Positions 10,570-21,771 of a stretch of 64,000 nt of DNA are shown one piece after another. Numbering within the stretch: position 1 is the stretch's first letter; each line of letters begins with the position of its first letter. The position numbers and the translations under genes are program-made. The notes under the pieces are model-generated. The model searched no databases, was not told the DNA's origin, and worked only from the letters and a program-made list of their open reading frames with translations. Origin of the DNA: Cliona cf. orientalis (taxonomy: Eukaryota; Porifera; Demospongiae; Clionaida; Clionaidae); contig OZ005698.1 in assembly GCA_963930775.1 (NCBI GenBank), positions 1,928,501 to 1,992,500 of the forward strand, given 5' to 3'.

Positions 10570-11620
10570 ACATTAATATCCAGTAGCATCTCCATTCAGT
10601 TCAATTATTCGAGAAATAACTTTCTTGAGGTGTGATATGTATCGCCTGCACTTCTCAACGCTGACCATCCTCCAAAATGAAAGCATCCCTTGAACCAGCT
10701 CATCCTTTGTTTTTGGTTTGATCTCACGGCGAAGAAATTCCTAATAAAATAATAGTATTATTATTAATGGTTAGTGAAAATACTCCCTCAATCCACAAAG
10801 TGTTGTATACCTTGAGTTTATGCCAAAGGTTCTCAATTGGATAAGTATCAGGACTTTTGGGCGGCGTCCTCCACCAGTTGATCCTGTTCTCAAAAAGTTT
10901 TGAGCACGGTGAGATGTGTGTTTAGGATCATTGTCCTGCATAAATCAATGTCCACTGGGATGACAGAATGGAACTAGGCACTGGCTTAGGATGTTTACAT
11001 ACACCTCTGCATTCATGATACCATCGAACACACAGACCTTCATACTGCCATTCCAGCTGATTCCTGCCCAGAGGTGGACTTTAGTTGGATGCTTAGGTCG
11101 AGGTTTCTGACCTCTTTTACTGCAGCAAAATCGATGGTGGCTTTCCATCTGCACATTCGTTTCATCAGTCCAGATAACGTCATGAAACTCATCATTCCTA
11201 TGTACCAGTGCCCATTCCAGGCGTTTGTGCTTATTGACATCTCGTATAAGCTGGCAGTAGGCGGAACCTCGGGGTGTCCGACCCAGGCTAGTATGGCCTG
11301 TTAACACAGTACGCTTGGACAAAGGGAAACCTAGATCCCGCAGCTTAGCCACAAGCTCCTGCGCAGTGGTCTCGTTATCATTTTGCATTGCTGATACTAT
11401 CAACTGCAGGACCTCGGGAGTCAACTTGGTTGGCCTTCCACTCCGTGGTAAAGGAGATGTAGAGCCATCATGGGTGTGATAGTGCTTCAGCCGTCGCCAA
11501 ATTGTCTGTCGGCTAATTGTTTCTCCACGTTCTTCATACGAGAGAATGATGCTCTTGATGCTTCTCCTTGGAGCAGTTGAACAATGATCTGCTTCCTGTC
11601 TTTACAAGATATCTATGCCT
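10570..11620 (-). pseudogene. Tc1/mariner-family transposase, decayed
   Basis: On the minus strand a Tc1-like DDE transposase can be followed in pieces. The longest open part (11424 to 10945) has VIWTDETNVQMESHH (first catalytic Asp), then VHLWAGISWNGSMKV. Beyond a frameshift near 10965 comes MQDNDPKHTS (second Asp) and, after another shift near 10890, SPDTYPIENLWHKLKEF with the third Asp, then the C-terminal helices. An N-terminal helix-turn-helix region is recognisable but broken between 11430 and 11600. A full protein of this family is about 340 residues. Multiple shifts mean it is inactive. Terminal inverted repeats were not found. Confidence 0.85.
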
Positions 11621-12070
11621 AGGCATCACTTTCTAACAATTATTTTTCACTCTTCTTGCTTGCCAAATAAGACTCAAAATAACTCAGCTTAAGTGCTAGC
11701 GTAAAGTTTGTGCTCTGGAATACCAGCATAATAAATACTGCTACTACGCAATTGTACTGCATTATAATATATGCGTATGTACTGTGGTGAGGTTGAAGGT
11801 TAATTGCCATAAGTGGACGGAGTAATTGGATGCTGAGTCGGCGAATCTTGGAGCTCAAGGAAGATACTGGCTAGGAAGGCACATTTTGTGAAGTTTAGTA
11901 CTGCACTGGCCAACAAGAAAGCCATCGCTGTGAAAGTTCGAAGCATCTTAGCCTTCTTGAAGGCCTGGCCATGTTGCTGCGTGCTGCTCGAGCCGACTTT
12001 TATAGCCAGCGCTGTAGTTGCTACCATGAGGATGCATCGTCAGGGCCACGTATCCCATGGTACAAGTCCG

Positions 12071-12172
12071 TTATATACCTCGCTTCAGTCTCTACGCGAT
12101 TTACACTGCCTCGGGCCTTCGGCCCTCGGTTGTGTAAATAGCGTACAGACCTGCACCTCGGTATATAATCTA
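12071..12172. repeat. 100 bp palindromic foldback element
   Basis: TTATATACCTCGCTTCAGTC pairs with a near complement ending CTCGGTATATAA around a GGGCCTTCGGCCC loop, with the inner ATTTACAC / GTGTAAAT also pairing. It is a stand-alone hairpin with no coding capacity. Confidence 0.7.
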
Positions 12173-12213
12173 TACATACATGTACATGTTTAAGTACAGA
12201 ACATATTACTAAC

Positions 12214-12770
12214 CTTCAGCCTTCTTCAGTTTTTCTTCATTTCCTCTAGGCCTCTTTCTACGTATAAACTATAAAAGTAAAGATTAATACACACATGCAC
12301 AATGTTTCACATACATGTGTCTACACAATATGCAAGAGAACTATGGACGAGTTGCCTGTGTATATATGTACGTGCGTGAGACATACCTTTCTCCTTGTTG
12401 GGTTTCTGTTCCACTTGCTTCACTGCCGTCTACAGTACCTCTTGATTCTTCCATATTATCTTGAGCTGTGAATAGGTATTGAGTACAAGTATAGCAATAA
12501 CAGCACTCTACCAGTACATCATGCATGATAATAGACGTGTCCACATGTACTACACTACACATACAATATGCATGCAGACTGTTATGCTTAGCGTGCACAC
12601 CAATCTTCGTCCACCTCCTTTGTTGCTTTGCCAGAATCATCATCACCTTCCACTTCCTTCCATTTCTGCTCTGCTTTGGTTCCAACAGCAACGATATTTC
12701 CACAATAGATTTTGCCTGCTTGCTTTACTTTAGCCACTGCTTCAACATTTTGCTTCCTTTGCCTCCACAA
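12214..12770 (-). CDS. Possible small-exon gene fragment, basic
   Basis: Two minus-strand exons join in phase: 12387-12465 (acceptor TTCACAG, donor GTATGT; NMEESRGTVDGSEASG...) and 12214-12257 (acceptor TACGTAG, donor GTTAGT; KRPRGNEEKLKKAEG). A longer open exon upstream (12770 to about 12600) encodes KIYCGNIVAVGTKAEQKWKE and EGDDDSGKATKEV; its donor is weak. The matched phases and charged composition suggest a real nuclear protein or a relic, but no domain is recognised and neither the start nor the 3' end is seen. Confidence 0.3.
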
Positions 12771-13394
12771 GTTACGACTCCACTACTTCACTATAACATT
12801 CCTCTTTTGGCCGGCATATCAGACTGTAGCACTCTGAGGGAAATAAAATGCAAATTTTATGACCGCACCCACATTTATACTGTTGAAACACAGCCTGAAG
12901 GGTGGCGAACACAGTTATTGCTCTTCAGCTAAATATTTGTTCCAAGTTATCCTGTATTGTAGCACTTACTTTTCTTGTCACGGAGATTCTTCAGTTATTA
13001 TCCAATAGCCATGGCCGTGACAACAGTGATAAGTGTGCTGAAGTTGAACTAGTGGCGATCAGAATTTTGTTGACAGAAATGGGTCAAGGGTTTCGACTAG
13101 GTAGTGTTGAGATTTCTTTGTATCGTTGAAATGGTGCAAGTCCCTGCTCGCAGTCGTCCTGTCTCAACACTTGTCAAACAATTACACCTCTGTACCATAC
13201 CATATACTGTTAGCACGCAAGCGCATGTTTGCAATTCATTTTTTAGATTGCATATATCGTTGCGCACAATTGTAGAACGGAAAACAATATATTAACTTTT
13301 TGTTGATTGCTTCTGTATGTGCTCTATAGAGCTCTATTTTAATTCTATCCAGGTCTACACATACAATATAGGGTTTCATTTAGGATTTTCGCTG

Positions 13395-13415
13395 GGGGGG
13401 GGGGGGGGGGGGCAA
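13395..13415 (+). repeat. Poly-G tract
   Basis: Uninterrupted run of about 19 G followed by a second G run near 13501-13510. Similar runs occur at 4880-4896, 14356-14370, 17035-17058 and 62463-62474. The 12770-13700 interval otherwise shows no gene. Confidence 0.8.
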
Positions 13416-13706
13416 ATATGACAAATACGGAGTTATAGGGGGGCGGACTATAGTAATACTTCAAGTATTTTTCTTCCGTGAATAATGAAATAGTAATTGT
13501 GGGGGGGGGGTATACTTCCCCCAGGAAAACTTTTTAGAATTTCAATGTCTGAGATTGTTTCTGGTGGCTTTTGAGCACCCGAGTGGGGAAAAGCCTGTCA
13601 GTGATATCCACTGCTTCCCCTCTATTTTAATAATTGGATGTGGGATATGTGTTTCCTACCACGCGTAGCGCGAAGCTTAAGCTAGTTTATAGGTTAGCAA
13701 TAAGTA

Positions 13707-14285
13707 CCGTAGTCTCCCAGGTAAGCGCCCATGGGCGCTCTACCATAACTCGCTGATTTCGCCATACTGGGCGCTTACCATGTGCAAAAATTGAAATAGG
13801 CGGGGCTATTTTTGTGGGCGTGGCAGTAAGCTGGACTCGTGGTAAGCGCTCTATATAGAGTGCACGCTTGTGCCGTTTTTTTTACTTTTAATACATAAAA
13901 GAGAAAAGTTTTAAACTACACGAGCTGCCATAGGAAATTAGTAGTCATCTGAATCAGAGAAGGGATCGAGATCGTCGATATCGTCATCTTCGCCAGCCCT
14001 CCTGATCGGCTTCATCGTCGCCGTCCTCGAGATCCCTCGGGATTTCTTCTCGAATGAAGTGATCTTCCGACCCATCGACTGCGTTTGAGTTTGATATTGT
14101 TATGTATTTGATATTGCTATATACAGCCAGTGATCTTGTAAAATTTTCTTGATGGGCACTTGCCATGTTGATCTAGGCGCGGCCTACCTGGGCGCTTACC
14201 CGGGAGTGGGTGCTTACCATTCGACTGGGCAAAACAGTTACCTGGGCGCTTACCCGGGAGTGGGCGCTTATGCGGGAGACTACGG
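13707..14285. mobile_element. MITE, TIR CCGTAGTCTCCC, TA duplication
   Basis: Left end CCGTAGTCTCCCAGGTAAGC at 13707 pairs with the right end (complement CCGTAGTCTCCCGCATAAGC) ending 14285, both flanked by TA. Within the right end CTGGGCGCTTACCCGGGAGT occurs twice in tandem, so subterminal repeats have been amplified. The interior has no transposase. Confidence 0.8.
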
Positions 14286-14700
14286 TACATGTAAAACTAC
14301 CACTTTGGACACTTGTACCATTTATTGCGTGTTTCGAAGGTGGTTACTCTTGGTGGGGGGGGGGGGGGGGAACAAATATACCCTGCTGAGTGAGATAATA
14401 TTTTACTATATATGCACACATTTTCAGAAACTGATCACCCCACACAGCAGCATATGGAAACAAGAGTCACTCACAGTAGTAAGAAATATTTATACCTGCT
14501 AAATTAGCCTTTCCATTTTTCTTTTGTAAAATGTGACCCTTCATGACGAACCAAACATACAGTGCCACTATTACCAGCTACAATCTTTGAACTGTTACTG
14601 CTACAAATTTGAATCTCTGAGCAAAATGTACCCAGATTTACAGTACTAAAAATTTGCAGCAAACAAGATGAAACATTGCTACGTACATTATACACGAATA

Positions 14701-14862
14701 GTCCATATACTAACCATTAAATTTTTTGCCAATCTATGGCCACGCCCACCAAGTCAATGAGCTGCCAAAATGCATGCTTGAATGAGAGCAGCAACCAATG
14801 TTTCGATGAAAAAGAACGACGTGGCGAGCATTTCTAAAGATTATTAGTACACAAATTTGAGA
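14701..14862. repeat. Fragment related to foldback arms at 37.4 and 37.9 kb
   Basis: CCACGCCCACCAAGTCAATG, GAGAGCAGCA and GCGAGCATTTCTAAAGAT match in order the arm at 37865-37970 (CCGCCCACCAAGTCAGTGAG ... GTTTCTAAAGATCG). One arm-like segment only. Confidence 0.6.
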
Positions 14863-14934
14863 AAAAGGGTGGTGTGTATGTGGGGTGCCAAGTGTGTCAA
14901 AAACACTAACAAATGCTATATTGTATATCTCCCT

Positions 14935-15340
14935 CTGATATATAAATGTGGCACTGATTTAGCTAATTATCTGCCTGATTTATATGTATGGGCTTGATAT
15001 AACACATCTGACATAGATTTATAAATATGGGCCTGATTTATATCGGTGCCATATTTATGAACATGCCTCTGATTTATATACATGGGTCATATTTATAATA
15101 AATATGGGTGAGATATATCTGGCATTTTGCAAAAGGGTGGAGTCAGGGTGGGCGTGGTACAAGTAGTTCTGTGTGGGGACTGCAACAGCTATAATACCAT
15201 AGTACTGTGTGTGTGTGTGTGTGTGTTGTTGAGGTGGGTGTGGTGGATTAATTAGGACCATACCCATCAGGCAAAAATCTTTATAGACTTATAAATCTGT
15301 CCCATGTTTACATATCTGCGTCAGATATAAATCGGGCCTA
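14935..15340. repeat. Degenerate GATTTATA(T/A) repeats
   Basis: The motif TGATTTATA or AGATTTATAAATATGGG recurs at irregular ~28-40 bp spacing (about 14955, 14975, 15013, 15031, 15070, 15090, and again 15285-15330), alternating with CCTG/GGGCTTG spacers. It is interrupted by a (TG)n run at 15206-15225. This looks like an old minisatellite. Confidence 0.5.
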
Positions 15341-15542
15341 TACAGTCTAGTCTCCAAAGGACACTTTGGGAATGGGCCTTTTGTCCTTTGTTTAGAGGTT
15401 GTCCTTATCTCTGAGGTTTGCAGCATTTGACCTTAAATACAATCTTTAATAGGGCAAAGATGCATTGAAATGTACAATTGAATGTTCAAGACCTAATAAT
15501 ACGTGTTATGAGTGGATCATTGCATGACATGATCATCATTAT

Positions 15543-16122
15543 TAACCCTCGGCGCATGCGCGAGGGTTACGGTAGTCGTTCTGTGTGTGAGTGAGTGAGT
15601 GAGTGAGTGTGTGTGTCTGTTACCGCGCTAGCTGCTACATACCTGTTTTATACGTTGAAAACAAGGTGCCATTAGGCTTTTCGTCGTAGATACAATATAT
15701 GCATTGTGTGGATTTCGTTGAAAATGCTTTGTTCAAAAGTTCTGGCGACATTTTCTGACCACCACCGCCTTCTTCGCTTCTTGTCGAGTTCTCGCTCGAT
15801 GAAAGAGATAGTAGCCGCTTCATTTCAAGAAGATTAGTGTGTAGCTCAAGCGATAGTTCTTGTAACTCGACTGACTCATTACTAGTCACAGTAGGCTGTC
15901 AACTACGCTTCTTGGCGCCATGGCTTTACTGTATACAATCTGCTGATCTGGCATGCACGTGGTACTATTGCGTAATACCATGCAACCCGTAATGCATTCT
16001 TGTGGTCATAGTTTCTTTCTAACTGCTAACACTGCTAACAGCAACAGAGTGTTGCAGGCTTTAATAGCTTGCAATGTAGATTAGTCACTACTGCAATAAA
16101 TCTCACAGCGCCGAGGGTTTAG
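15543..16122 (+). mobile_element. TAACCCTCGG-family copy, internally shorter
   Basis: Begins TTAACCCTCGGCGCATGCG, continues with (GTGA)n/(GT)n in place of the GTCTG run, then GTTACCGCGCTAGCTGCTAC, and ends GCGCCGAGGGTTTAG near 16122. The centre is diverged from the copies at 9659 and 17935 (for example an 84-codon minus-strand ORF at 15635-15889 absent from the others), suggesting a second subfamily or an internal replacement. Confidence 0.65.
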
Positions 16123-16706
16123 CACCAATGGTGTTCATTGAATAAGTAATCATGCAGTGTTGCTTGTTGTGCATATTTGTGCTTTAGGTTAACAATTTTG
16201 TCAATATTTGTGCTAACAGATAGGGCTTCATCTCCATGCCCTTTATACTCCAAAAAATAGCATACATCTTCTAAAGCTGTTATAGCTTCCTTATATCAGT
16301 CGTTAAGCCAGCGATCCAAAGCACGTGGTACAAGCGTTGCAGATCCAGGAAGTGCATCTGGTGGCACATTCCAGTGCATGCAATTTTTGCCTTTTTTTAT
16401 CTACTTGTTCTATCTAGGCCATCTTTCACTTCTAGGACTCCAAACAAAGACCAGAAGACAGAGGAAGTCTTCTACTTTTTTCTTGTTCAAGTACCATAAC
16501 CCAGAGACATTCATGAGCTCCGCGGCAAGCGCTTTTGTGCATGCTACTCGTAAGCGATCACAAAAAGTGCCTCGCGCAAAAAGTGGTACGTTTTGGTTTC
16601 CCTAGATGGATTCCCATGATTCAAGCACCATTCAAAGCTCTTGTGTTGCTCTACAATATAAGACTGGAACCAAGTTTTTCCATCGAACGGTTCCAAAGTT
16701 ACACGC
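16123..16706 (-). pseudogene. Decayed ORF in left arm of inverted duplication
   Basis: Read on the minus strand, the arm shows coding-like sequence interrupted by stops and shifts: first a segment with FDGKTWFQSYIVEQHKSFEW and REALFV, later WNVPPDALPGS and RALDRWLND followed after a TGA by YKEAITALEDVCYF and IVNLKHKYAQQATLH. The FDGK...W phrase is reminiscent of retrotransposon Gag proteins, but that resemblance is weak. The other arm (17527-17927, plus strand) has the same decayed frames. No splice sites rescue the frame. Confidence 0.35.
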
Positions 16707-17927
16707 TGTTAAAAATAGTACAAAAATTGCTATTTTACTGTGTACATTTATATACAAACCAATGATATTAAACATAGTACAATATTGCTGCTAGCTATCA
16801 AAGGTCATCTTGAAGTTTTGTTGAAGGTTATTGGAGCTTTCACAATCAGTCTCCTATTCCATCATCACAGCTATGGTTGACAGAAAGCACTCTCTTCATA
16901 TACTTGGTAATCTAATCACAGGAACATCACCTATTGAGTACGTACATGGGGTCAGGGTGAGAGAGAGAGAGAGGGAGAGGGAAAGAGACAGAGAGAGTGG
17001 GAGAGAATGAGGGAGGGAGACACACAGAGATTGGGGGGGGGGGGGGGGGGGGGGGGGGTGGGGGGGTGGGGGAGAGAAGTATCAAAACACTAGTAGAGTA
17101 CTAGCTACCTCCCAATTGCAAGTATACGCTCGGGGTTTTCAGCTAGTCTTGTCCCCAGCCTGGCGTGCGAGACTAGTTTTCAGCTTTGATGTGAGCTGCT
17201 GTAACACAGGCTCATCCTCTGATGTACACTGGTAAGGCTCACCCCCATCCCTGGACTTATGCTGATACACTCGCCTCACACACGCTTTGTCATGATAATG
17301 TTGTTTAATATTCACTGTGGCCAACATTCCGATATGCTTACTTGACCATAGAGAAGGAATCCTATCTGGATGACGATGCCTCCTCCCTAGAAGCTTGGCA
17401 GTACACAAGGAATACCTTTTTCTTGTCATTCACGATTTGTTCTTGGGCAGACTCTAGAAACCTTCGAGAAGATATGGAAAATATCACGCGGTTGTACTGA
17501 AATTTTCTGATATTTGATGCTGTGTAACTCTGGAACTGCTCGATGGAAAAACTTCGTTCCAGTCTTATATTGTAGAGCAACACAAGAGCTATTGAATGGT
17601 GCTTGAATCATGGGAATCCATCCAGGGGAACCAAAACGTACCACTTTTTGCGCGAGGCACTTTTTGTGAGCGCTTTCGAGTAGCATGCACAAAAGCGCTT
17701 GCCATGGAGCTCATGAATGTCTCCGGGTTATGGAACTTGAACGAGTAGAAAGTAGAAGAGTTCCTCTGTCTTCTGGTCTTTATTTGGAGTCCTAGACGTG
17801 AAAGATGCCCTAGATAGAACAAGTAAGAAAAGTAGATAAAAAACAGCAAAAATTGCATGCACTGGAATGTGCCACCGATGCACTTCCTGGATCTGCAACA
17901 ATTGGACCGCTGGCTTAACGGCTGATA
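16294..17927. repeat. Inverted duplication, ~400 bp arms
   Basis: Left arm 16294-16706 is the reverse complement of 17527-17927 at high similarity; for example GATCCAGGAAGTGCATC in the left arm matches GATGCACTTCCTGGATC in the right. The ~800 bp spacer contains a GAGA-rich/poly-G stretch (16960-17075) and a minus-strand ORF 17139-17429 (Cys/His-rich phrases, no assigned family). The right arm ends where the 17935 repeat begins. It may be a foldback transposon or a palindromic duplication of a dead gene. Confidence 0.75.
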
Positions 17928-18336
17928 TGTTGTTAACCCTCGGCGCATGCGCGAGGGTTACGGTAGTTGGTTTGTCTGTCTGTCCGTCTGTCTGTCTGTT
18001 ACCGCGCTAGCTGCTACATACCTCGTTTGCGAGTCCAATTTGCGGAGTTGCAAGGTTCCTTATGGCGTTCCCAATTCATGATTTGTGTGGATTTCTCCGA
18101 AAAAGCTTGGTTCGCCAGTTTTGGCGTCATTTGCCGATTCTAAGCTTCTTGACTTTGCTCGAGCTAGCGATTGCATGACTTAACGTATAAATAGGTTGTG
18201 CACTATATACGGTATGTACGGCTATAACCCTCAGCGCATGCGCACATGCCCGGTTGCATCAATCCCGTCCCTCAGTCACCAGCGAGCTTTTGACGATCGT
18301 GGCTTCTTTTCAATTTTAAGCGGCTTAGCTGCCTGT

Positions 18337-18446
18337 ATTCTTGTGCCACAAGAATACAGGCAGCTAAGCCGCTTGGGTTGTGGTAGTCTCGTACCCAGCT
18401 TCTTTATCGCACGCGTGCGATAAAGAGGCTGGGCACGAGACTAGGG
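18337..18446. repeat. Nested hairpins incl. CTCGTACCCAGC palindrome
   Basis: CTGCCTGTATTCTTGTG is followed at once by its complement CACAAGAATACAGGCAG; next comes TAGTCTCGTACCCAGC ... GCACGCGTGC ... GCTGGGCACGAGACTA, a ~60 bp palindrome. The latter belongs to the CTAGYCTCGTNCCCAG hairpin family seen also at 18696, 19971, 59561 and 60197. Confidence 0.75.
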
Positions 18447-18695
18447 TTGTGGTACCCTTTGACTCTCTGGCTTGTATGCATGCATGGATTTACAGTGCTT
18501 GAAACCAAGTGAGTTCAATGTGCGATAATATTGGACATGCAATATTGCTCAGTGTACTTCAGTCTTGTGCCAAGGCTTTGTATCATAGCTAGTCCTTCTA
18601 GTTAAGATGTAGCTAGCTAGCTAAGTCCCCAAGAATCGGAGATTAGACTACAGTGAGGAAGGTTGAGTTGACGTCAACACCACAGTGTGGAATTC

Positions 18696-18770
18696 TAGCC
18701 TCGTCCCCAGCCTCCCCGATCTTTGTTCGTGGTTGAACAAGGATCGGGGAGGCTGGGGACGAGGCTGGTG
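18696..18770. repeat. CTAGCCTCGTCCCCAG hairpin
   Basis: CTAGCCTCGTCCCCAGCCTC pairs with GAGGCTGGGGACGAGGCTGG around a short spacer (GATC...GATC also pairs). It is inserted inside the repeat copy at 17935; the copy at 9659 lacks it. Confidence 0.75.
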
Positions 18771-19535
18771 GAGTTCGATACAACATGCTAGGGAATTGTT
18801 GCTGCTATATAATTATGAGCTGTTGAACCGTTTTGAATAATACAGCTATGCAAGTAACATTAGCCTCATCGGGCCTGTCTCACCCTGGCCCCAGCCCTTT
18901 AGCTGCACCCTTTTCTGCATGCAACTGATGAACCATGTAGCTAATGCCGTGCAGCGCGCCGAGGGTTTTGTGCTCGAGAGAGCTCTAGTTAATCTGGGAA
19001 TTCGAAGGTATTCTTGTTCATCAACATCGCCGTCCCCATCACCATCTTCCATTTGCTTATCATTTCCTAGTTTTGCAACAAATGCTGCACTGCAAATATG
19101 GAAGGGTGAGCTTCACCCCAAAATTGGAGTGAAATGATTGCCACAAATAGCACTCTTTTTTCTGGAGTGGCACCCACTCCTCATGTTAGACTAGGAGTGA
19201 TCTCGCTCCTAAATTAAGGTGGCCATCATTCCTGGCTACTAGCAATACTAGTACTGTATAGTATTTTATCAGTAGGTGGTACACGGTAATACAGATTACA
19301 CACAAATAGCAAGAAAACAACAATAGGAATGTCTCAACTTTTAGAAATTCTGTTCAAGTTCAATATAGGTCACGGATGAGAAATCCATGCCTTACTGACA
19401 CGGGGACCTTGAGCAGTTTTGTAGCGAAAGGTCGCACATTGCCTGCTGTCTTTCTTCTTGCAAAATGTATGCATGCATGCAGAAAAGTACATCATCACTG
19501 ATCCAATTAAACTACATAAAAAATATATATATATA

Positions 19536-19955
19536 CCGTATTACCTCTAATTCAACAGACACCAGAAAAATAATTATTTTGGCCAATTTCTGCTATAATT
19601 AGAGCGCACGAAATAGTTGGCATTCAAAGTGTCCGATGAATTAGAACACGCTTTCACGCATGCGCATTCAGTCAAATGGACGTGCGATCGAGCAGCTGCA
19701 GAGATTGAGTAAATGAGATGGTACCTGGAGGTCCCTGTTCATGGTGGGAAAGAGAATAACTCGCCTCCTTCATACACTGACATGGGTATAGGTAGTGCGC
19801 TAGCCGAGCTGTCCGCATTAGGATAACGACGTCCAGATGATTAGAACAACAAAAATTCAAACTTCATTGACTGTCTGGTGTAATTAGAGGTAAAAAAATA
19901 ATTTGAAATGGTGTCCGGATAATTAGAGATGTCCGTTAAATTAGAGACAATACGG
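19536..19955. mobile_element. MITE, TIR CCGTATTACCTCTAATT, TA duplication
   Basis: Left CCGTATTACCTCTAATTCAA pairs with the right end TTAAATTAGAGACAATACGG; both ends are flanked by TA. It lies inside CACTA-type element 1; the sister element 2 has the uninterrupted sequence near 22740-22750. Internal phrases (GTCCGATGAATTAGA, GTCCGGATAATTAGAG) repeat the terminal theme. The interior resembles pogo/Tigger-derived MITEs but no protein is coded. Confidence 0.8.
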
Positions 19956-19970
19956 TATGTACCAACTTTC

Positions 19971-20172
19971 CTAGCCTCGTACCCAGGCCCAGAAGGAGGA
20001 AAGAGGGCCTGGTACCTATTGCACGTGCATGCGCCAACTACCTAAAGAAAACCTGGGGTGCCGCGAACGACTGTACGCTTTTTCGCCCTCCTCCCGCGGC
20101 CTAGGGTACGAAACCGTGCAATAGGTACCAGGCCCTTTCCTCCTCGATCAAAGTGCCTGGGTACGAGGCTAC
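19971..20172. repeat. 200 bp CTAGCCTCGTACCCAGG foldback
   Basis: CTAGCCTCGTACCCAGGCCC pairs with the segment ending GCCTGGGTACGAGGCTA; GGTACCTATTGCACG and its complement form an inner stem. The sister CACTA-type element 2 lacks this insertion. It is the longest member of the CTAGCCTCG hairpin family here. Confidence 0.8.
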
Positions 20173-21771
20173 AACTTTCCCCATCCCCTTCCTTTACTTT
20201 AACCAGAAATTTAATTTTTTTTATTGCATGCATAGTAGCTAGCCAGCTATGTTGTCATAGTGTCACATGACCCCCTAAAGTTGTCCCCCCGGACAAACTA
20301 GGGCAGTATGTTATTCTTTGGTACTTATACTTTCAACAGCAAGCTTAATCCTTCTCTTTGTGAAGACTAGATTCTGATTCAGCATCCATTTCGTCCCAAT
20401 CTTTTGGTATCAATAATGCCTGGACATTTTTATCAGCCATATTATATTAAAAATTTGCCAAATGGCACGGGCATATTAAAATTGCTATGTACCGCATTTC
20501 ACTCACCTCAAAAGAGCTTCTACGAGCCTTCTCTTTGATAAAAAGAAAATGAGCTTTTTCAGCGGGCACAAGGCATGAAAACGGCTTTCTCTTCTTGTCT
20601 ACTTTCAAAAACACCTGCAGCTGCCCCTGGTACCGCCCACACATAACTTTTGAACCCCATAGTGATAGTGCAATCTGAGTCATGTGATTTTCACGTGAAC
20701 ACTACATTTGCGCGCGCTATGGCAAGCTGCGTATGCATAGCAGACTTTTGAAGGTTAGTTACTGAGTGGTACTAGCAAGAGAGGGGATGAAAAGCATAGT
20801 AGTAGTGACCAGTGCTACCAAGATGCCTCATCTTTGGGTAGTTCTCTGCCAAGATGCTCCATCTTTTGGCAGTTGGTCGGTGGGTCATCACTATAGCTAG
20901 TGACTGATTGTATTACCAAGATGTATCATCTTTAGGTAGTACTCTGCCAAGATGCTCCATCTTTTGGCAGCTCAGTAACCTAAGTTAGCATTTAGAAATC
21001 CATCCTCATTGTATACCACAGTTTTGAACATTCTGTCATCCTTATAGAGCCTACATTTTTTGAATTTCAAAAGTGAGGCTTGAATAGCTAACTTGTGACT
21101 AGCTCTTCAGTTTTTCACATGCAGGAGTCTTGCTAGGTAGCTAGAAATAACTTCAATACTATGATGTTAGCTGTGCAAAATAGTTACCAGGTAGATATTA
21201 ATGTTGAAAATGCATGATGAGTGAAATCACTCCACGATTAGTCACTCCAAGGCCACTTAGCTGGAGTGAGCCTGCTTCACTCCTAGTAGTGGTTTGCTAC
21301 AAGAGTGAACCACACTCATTATTGGAGTGAATTCACTCTTCTGGTCCTTCACTCCACTGGAGTGAGTTGCTAAAGGAGTGAACTCCACTCATCCTTAGAG
21401 TGAATTCACTCTTTTGGTGCTTCACTCCACTGGAGTGATTGACTGGTGGGGTGAAGTGCACCCGTTTTTGGAGTGATATCACCCCAAAATTTTTGCAGTG
21501 TGGTAACAGTTAATGGTTATTGGACATGGATATGAAAAATCTGGACTTTGACCAGAGGTACTAAAAATGCAAATTGATCTCTTACAGAGGCAAATCCTGT
21601 CACATTGTTGTGTAGAGGAATGAGTATCTATGCCAAAAAGTGAAATCTGATAATCATCACCTTAGGCGACTATTTTGGCTGTATTGCAGATAGATGTCCA
21701 CAGCATTATATGCATTCTTCGTTTTTTCGTGGAGGTTCACATATATCATAGAGTCGGTTGACTCGATATAC

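Larger units (their letters stand above)
17935..18995 (+). mobile_element. TAACCCTCGG-family copy with two inserted hairpins
   Basis: Collinear with 9659-10430 (same head, GTCTG units, GCTAGCTGCTACATACC, and the tail GCGCGCCGAGGGTTTTGTGC). Relative to that copy it has extra hairpins at about 18337-18446 and 18696-18770, which explains its greater length. Confidence 0.8.
19088..21500. mobile_element. Non-autonomous CACTA (EnSpm)-type element 1
   Basis: Ends are CACTGCAAA (19088) and the complement of CACTGCAAAAATTTTGG (ending 21500). Subterminal regions consist of many ACTCCA/TGGAGTGA motifs in both orientations (especially 19100-19230 and 21220-21480), the usual architecture of CACTA elements. 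A TG flanks both ends (possible 2 bp duplication). Inside, a minus-strand open segment at 20683-20508 (MTQIALSLWGSKVM, KKRKPFSCLVPAEKAHFLF, donor GTGAGT) and a second at about 20455-20340 (MADKNVQALLIPKDWDEMD) look like exons of one small gene; the sister element at 22284 keeps degraded versions. No TNP2 is present, so mobility would need a helper such as the element at 43279. Confidence 0.75.

Noticed and set aside
11800-12027. Minus-strand 75-codon ORF with a hydrophobic segment
   Set aside because: It could encode a membrane peptide, but no family, splice support or conservation can be seen.
17139-17429. Minus-strand 96-codon ORF in the spacer of the inverted duplication
   Set aside because: Some coding-like phrases, but no assigned family and no consistent splice sites.
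9659-18995. Helitron interpretation of the TAACCCTCGG family (3' end ...CTCTAGTT with hairpins)
   Set aside because: The CTAG-like end is suggestive, but no consistent 5' TC, 3' hairpin position or A-T target could be shown across the three copies.
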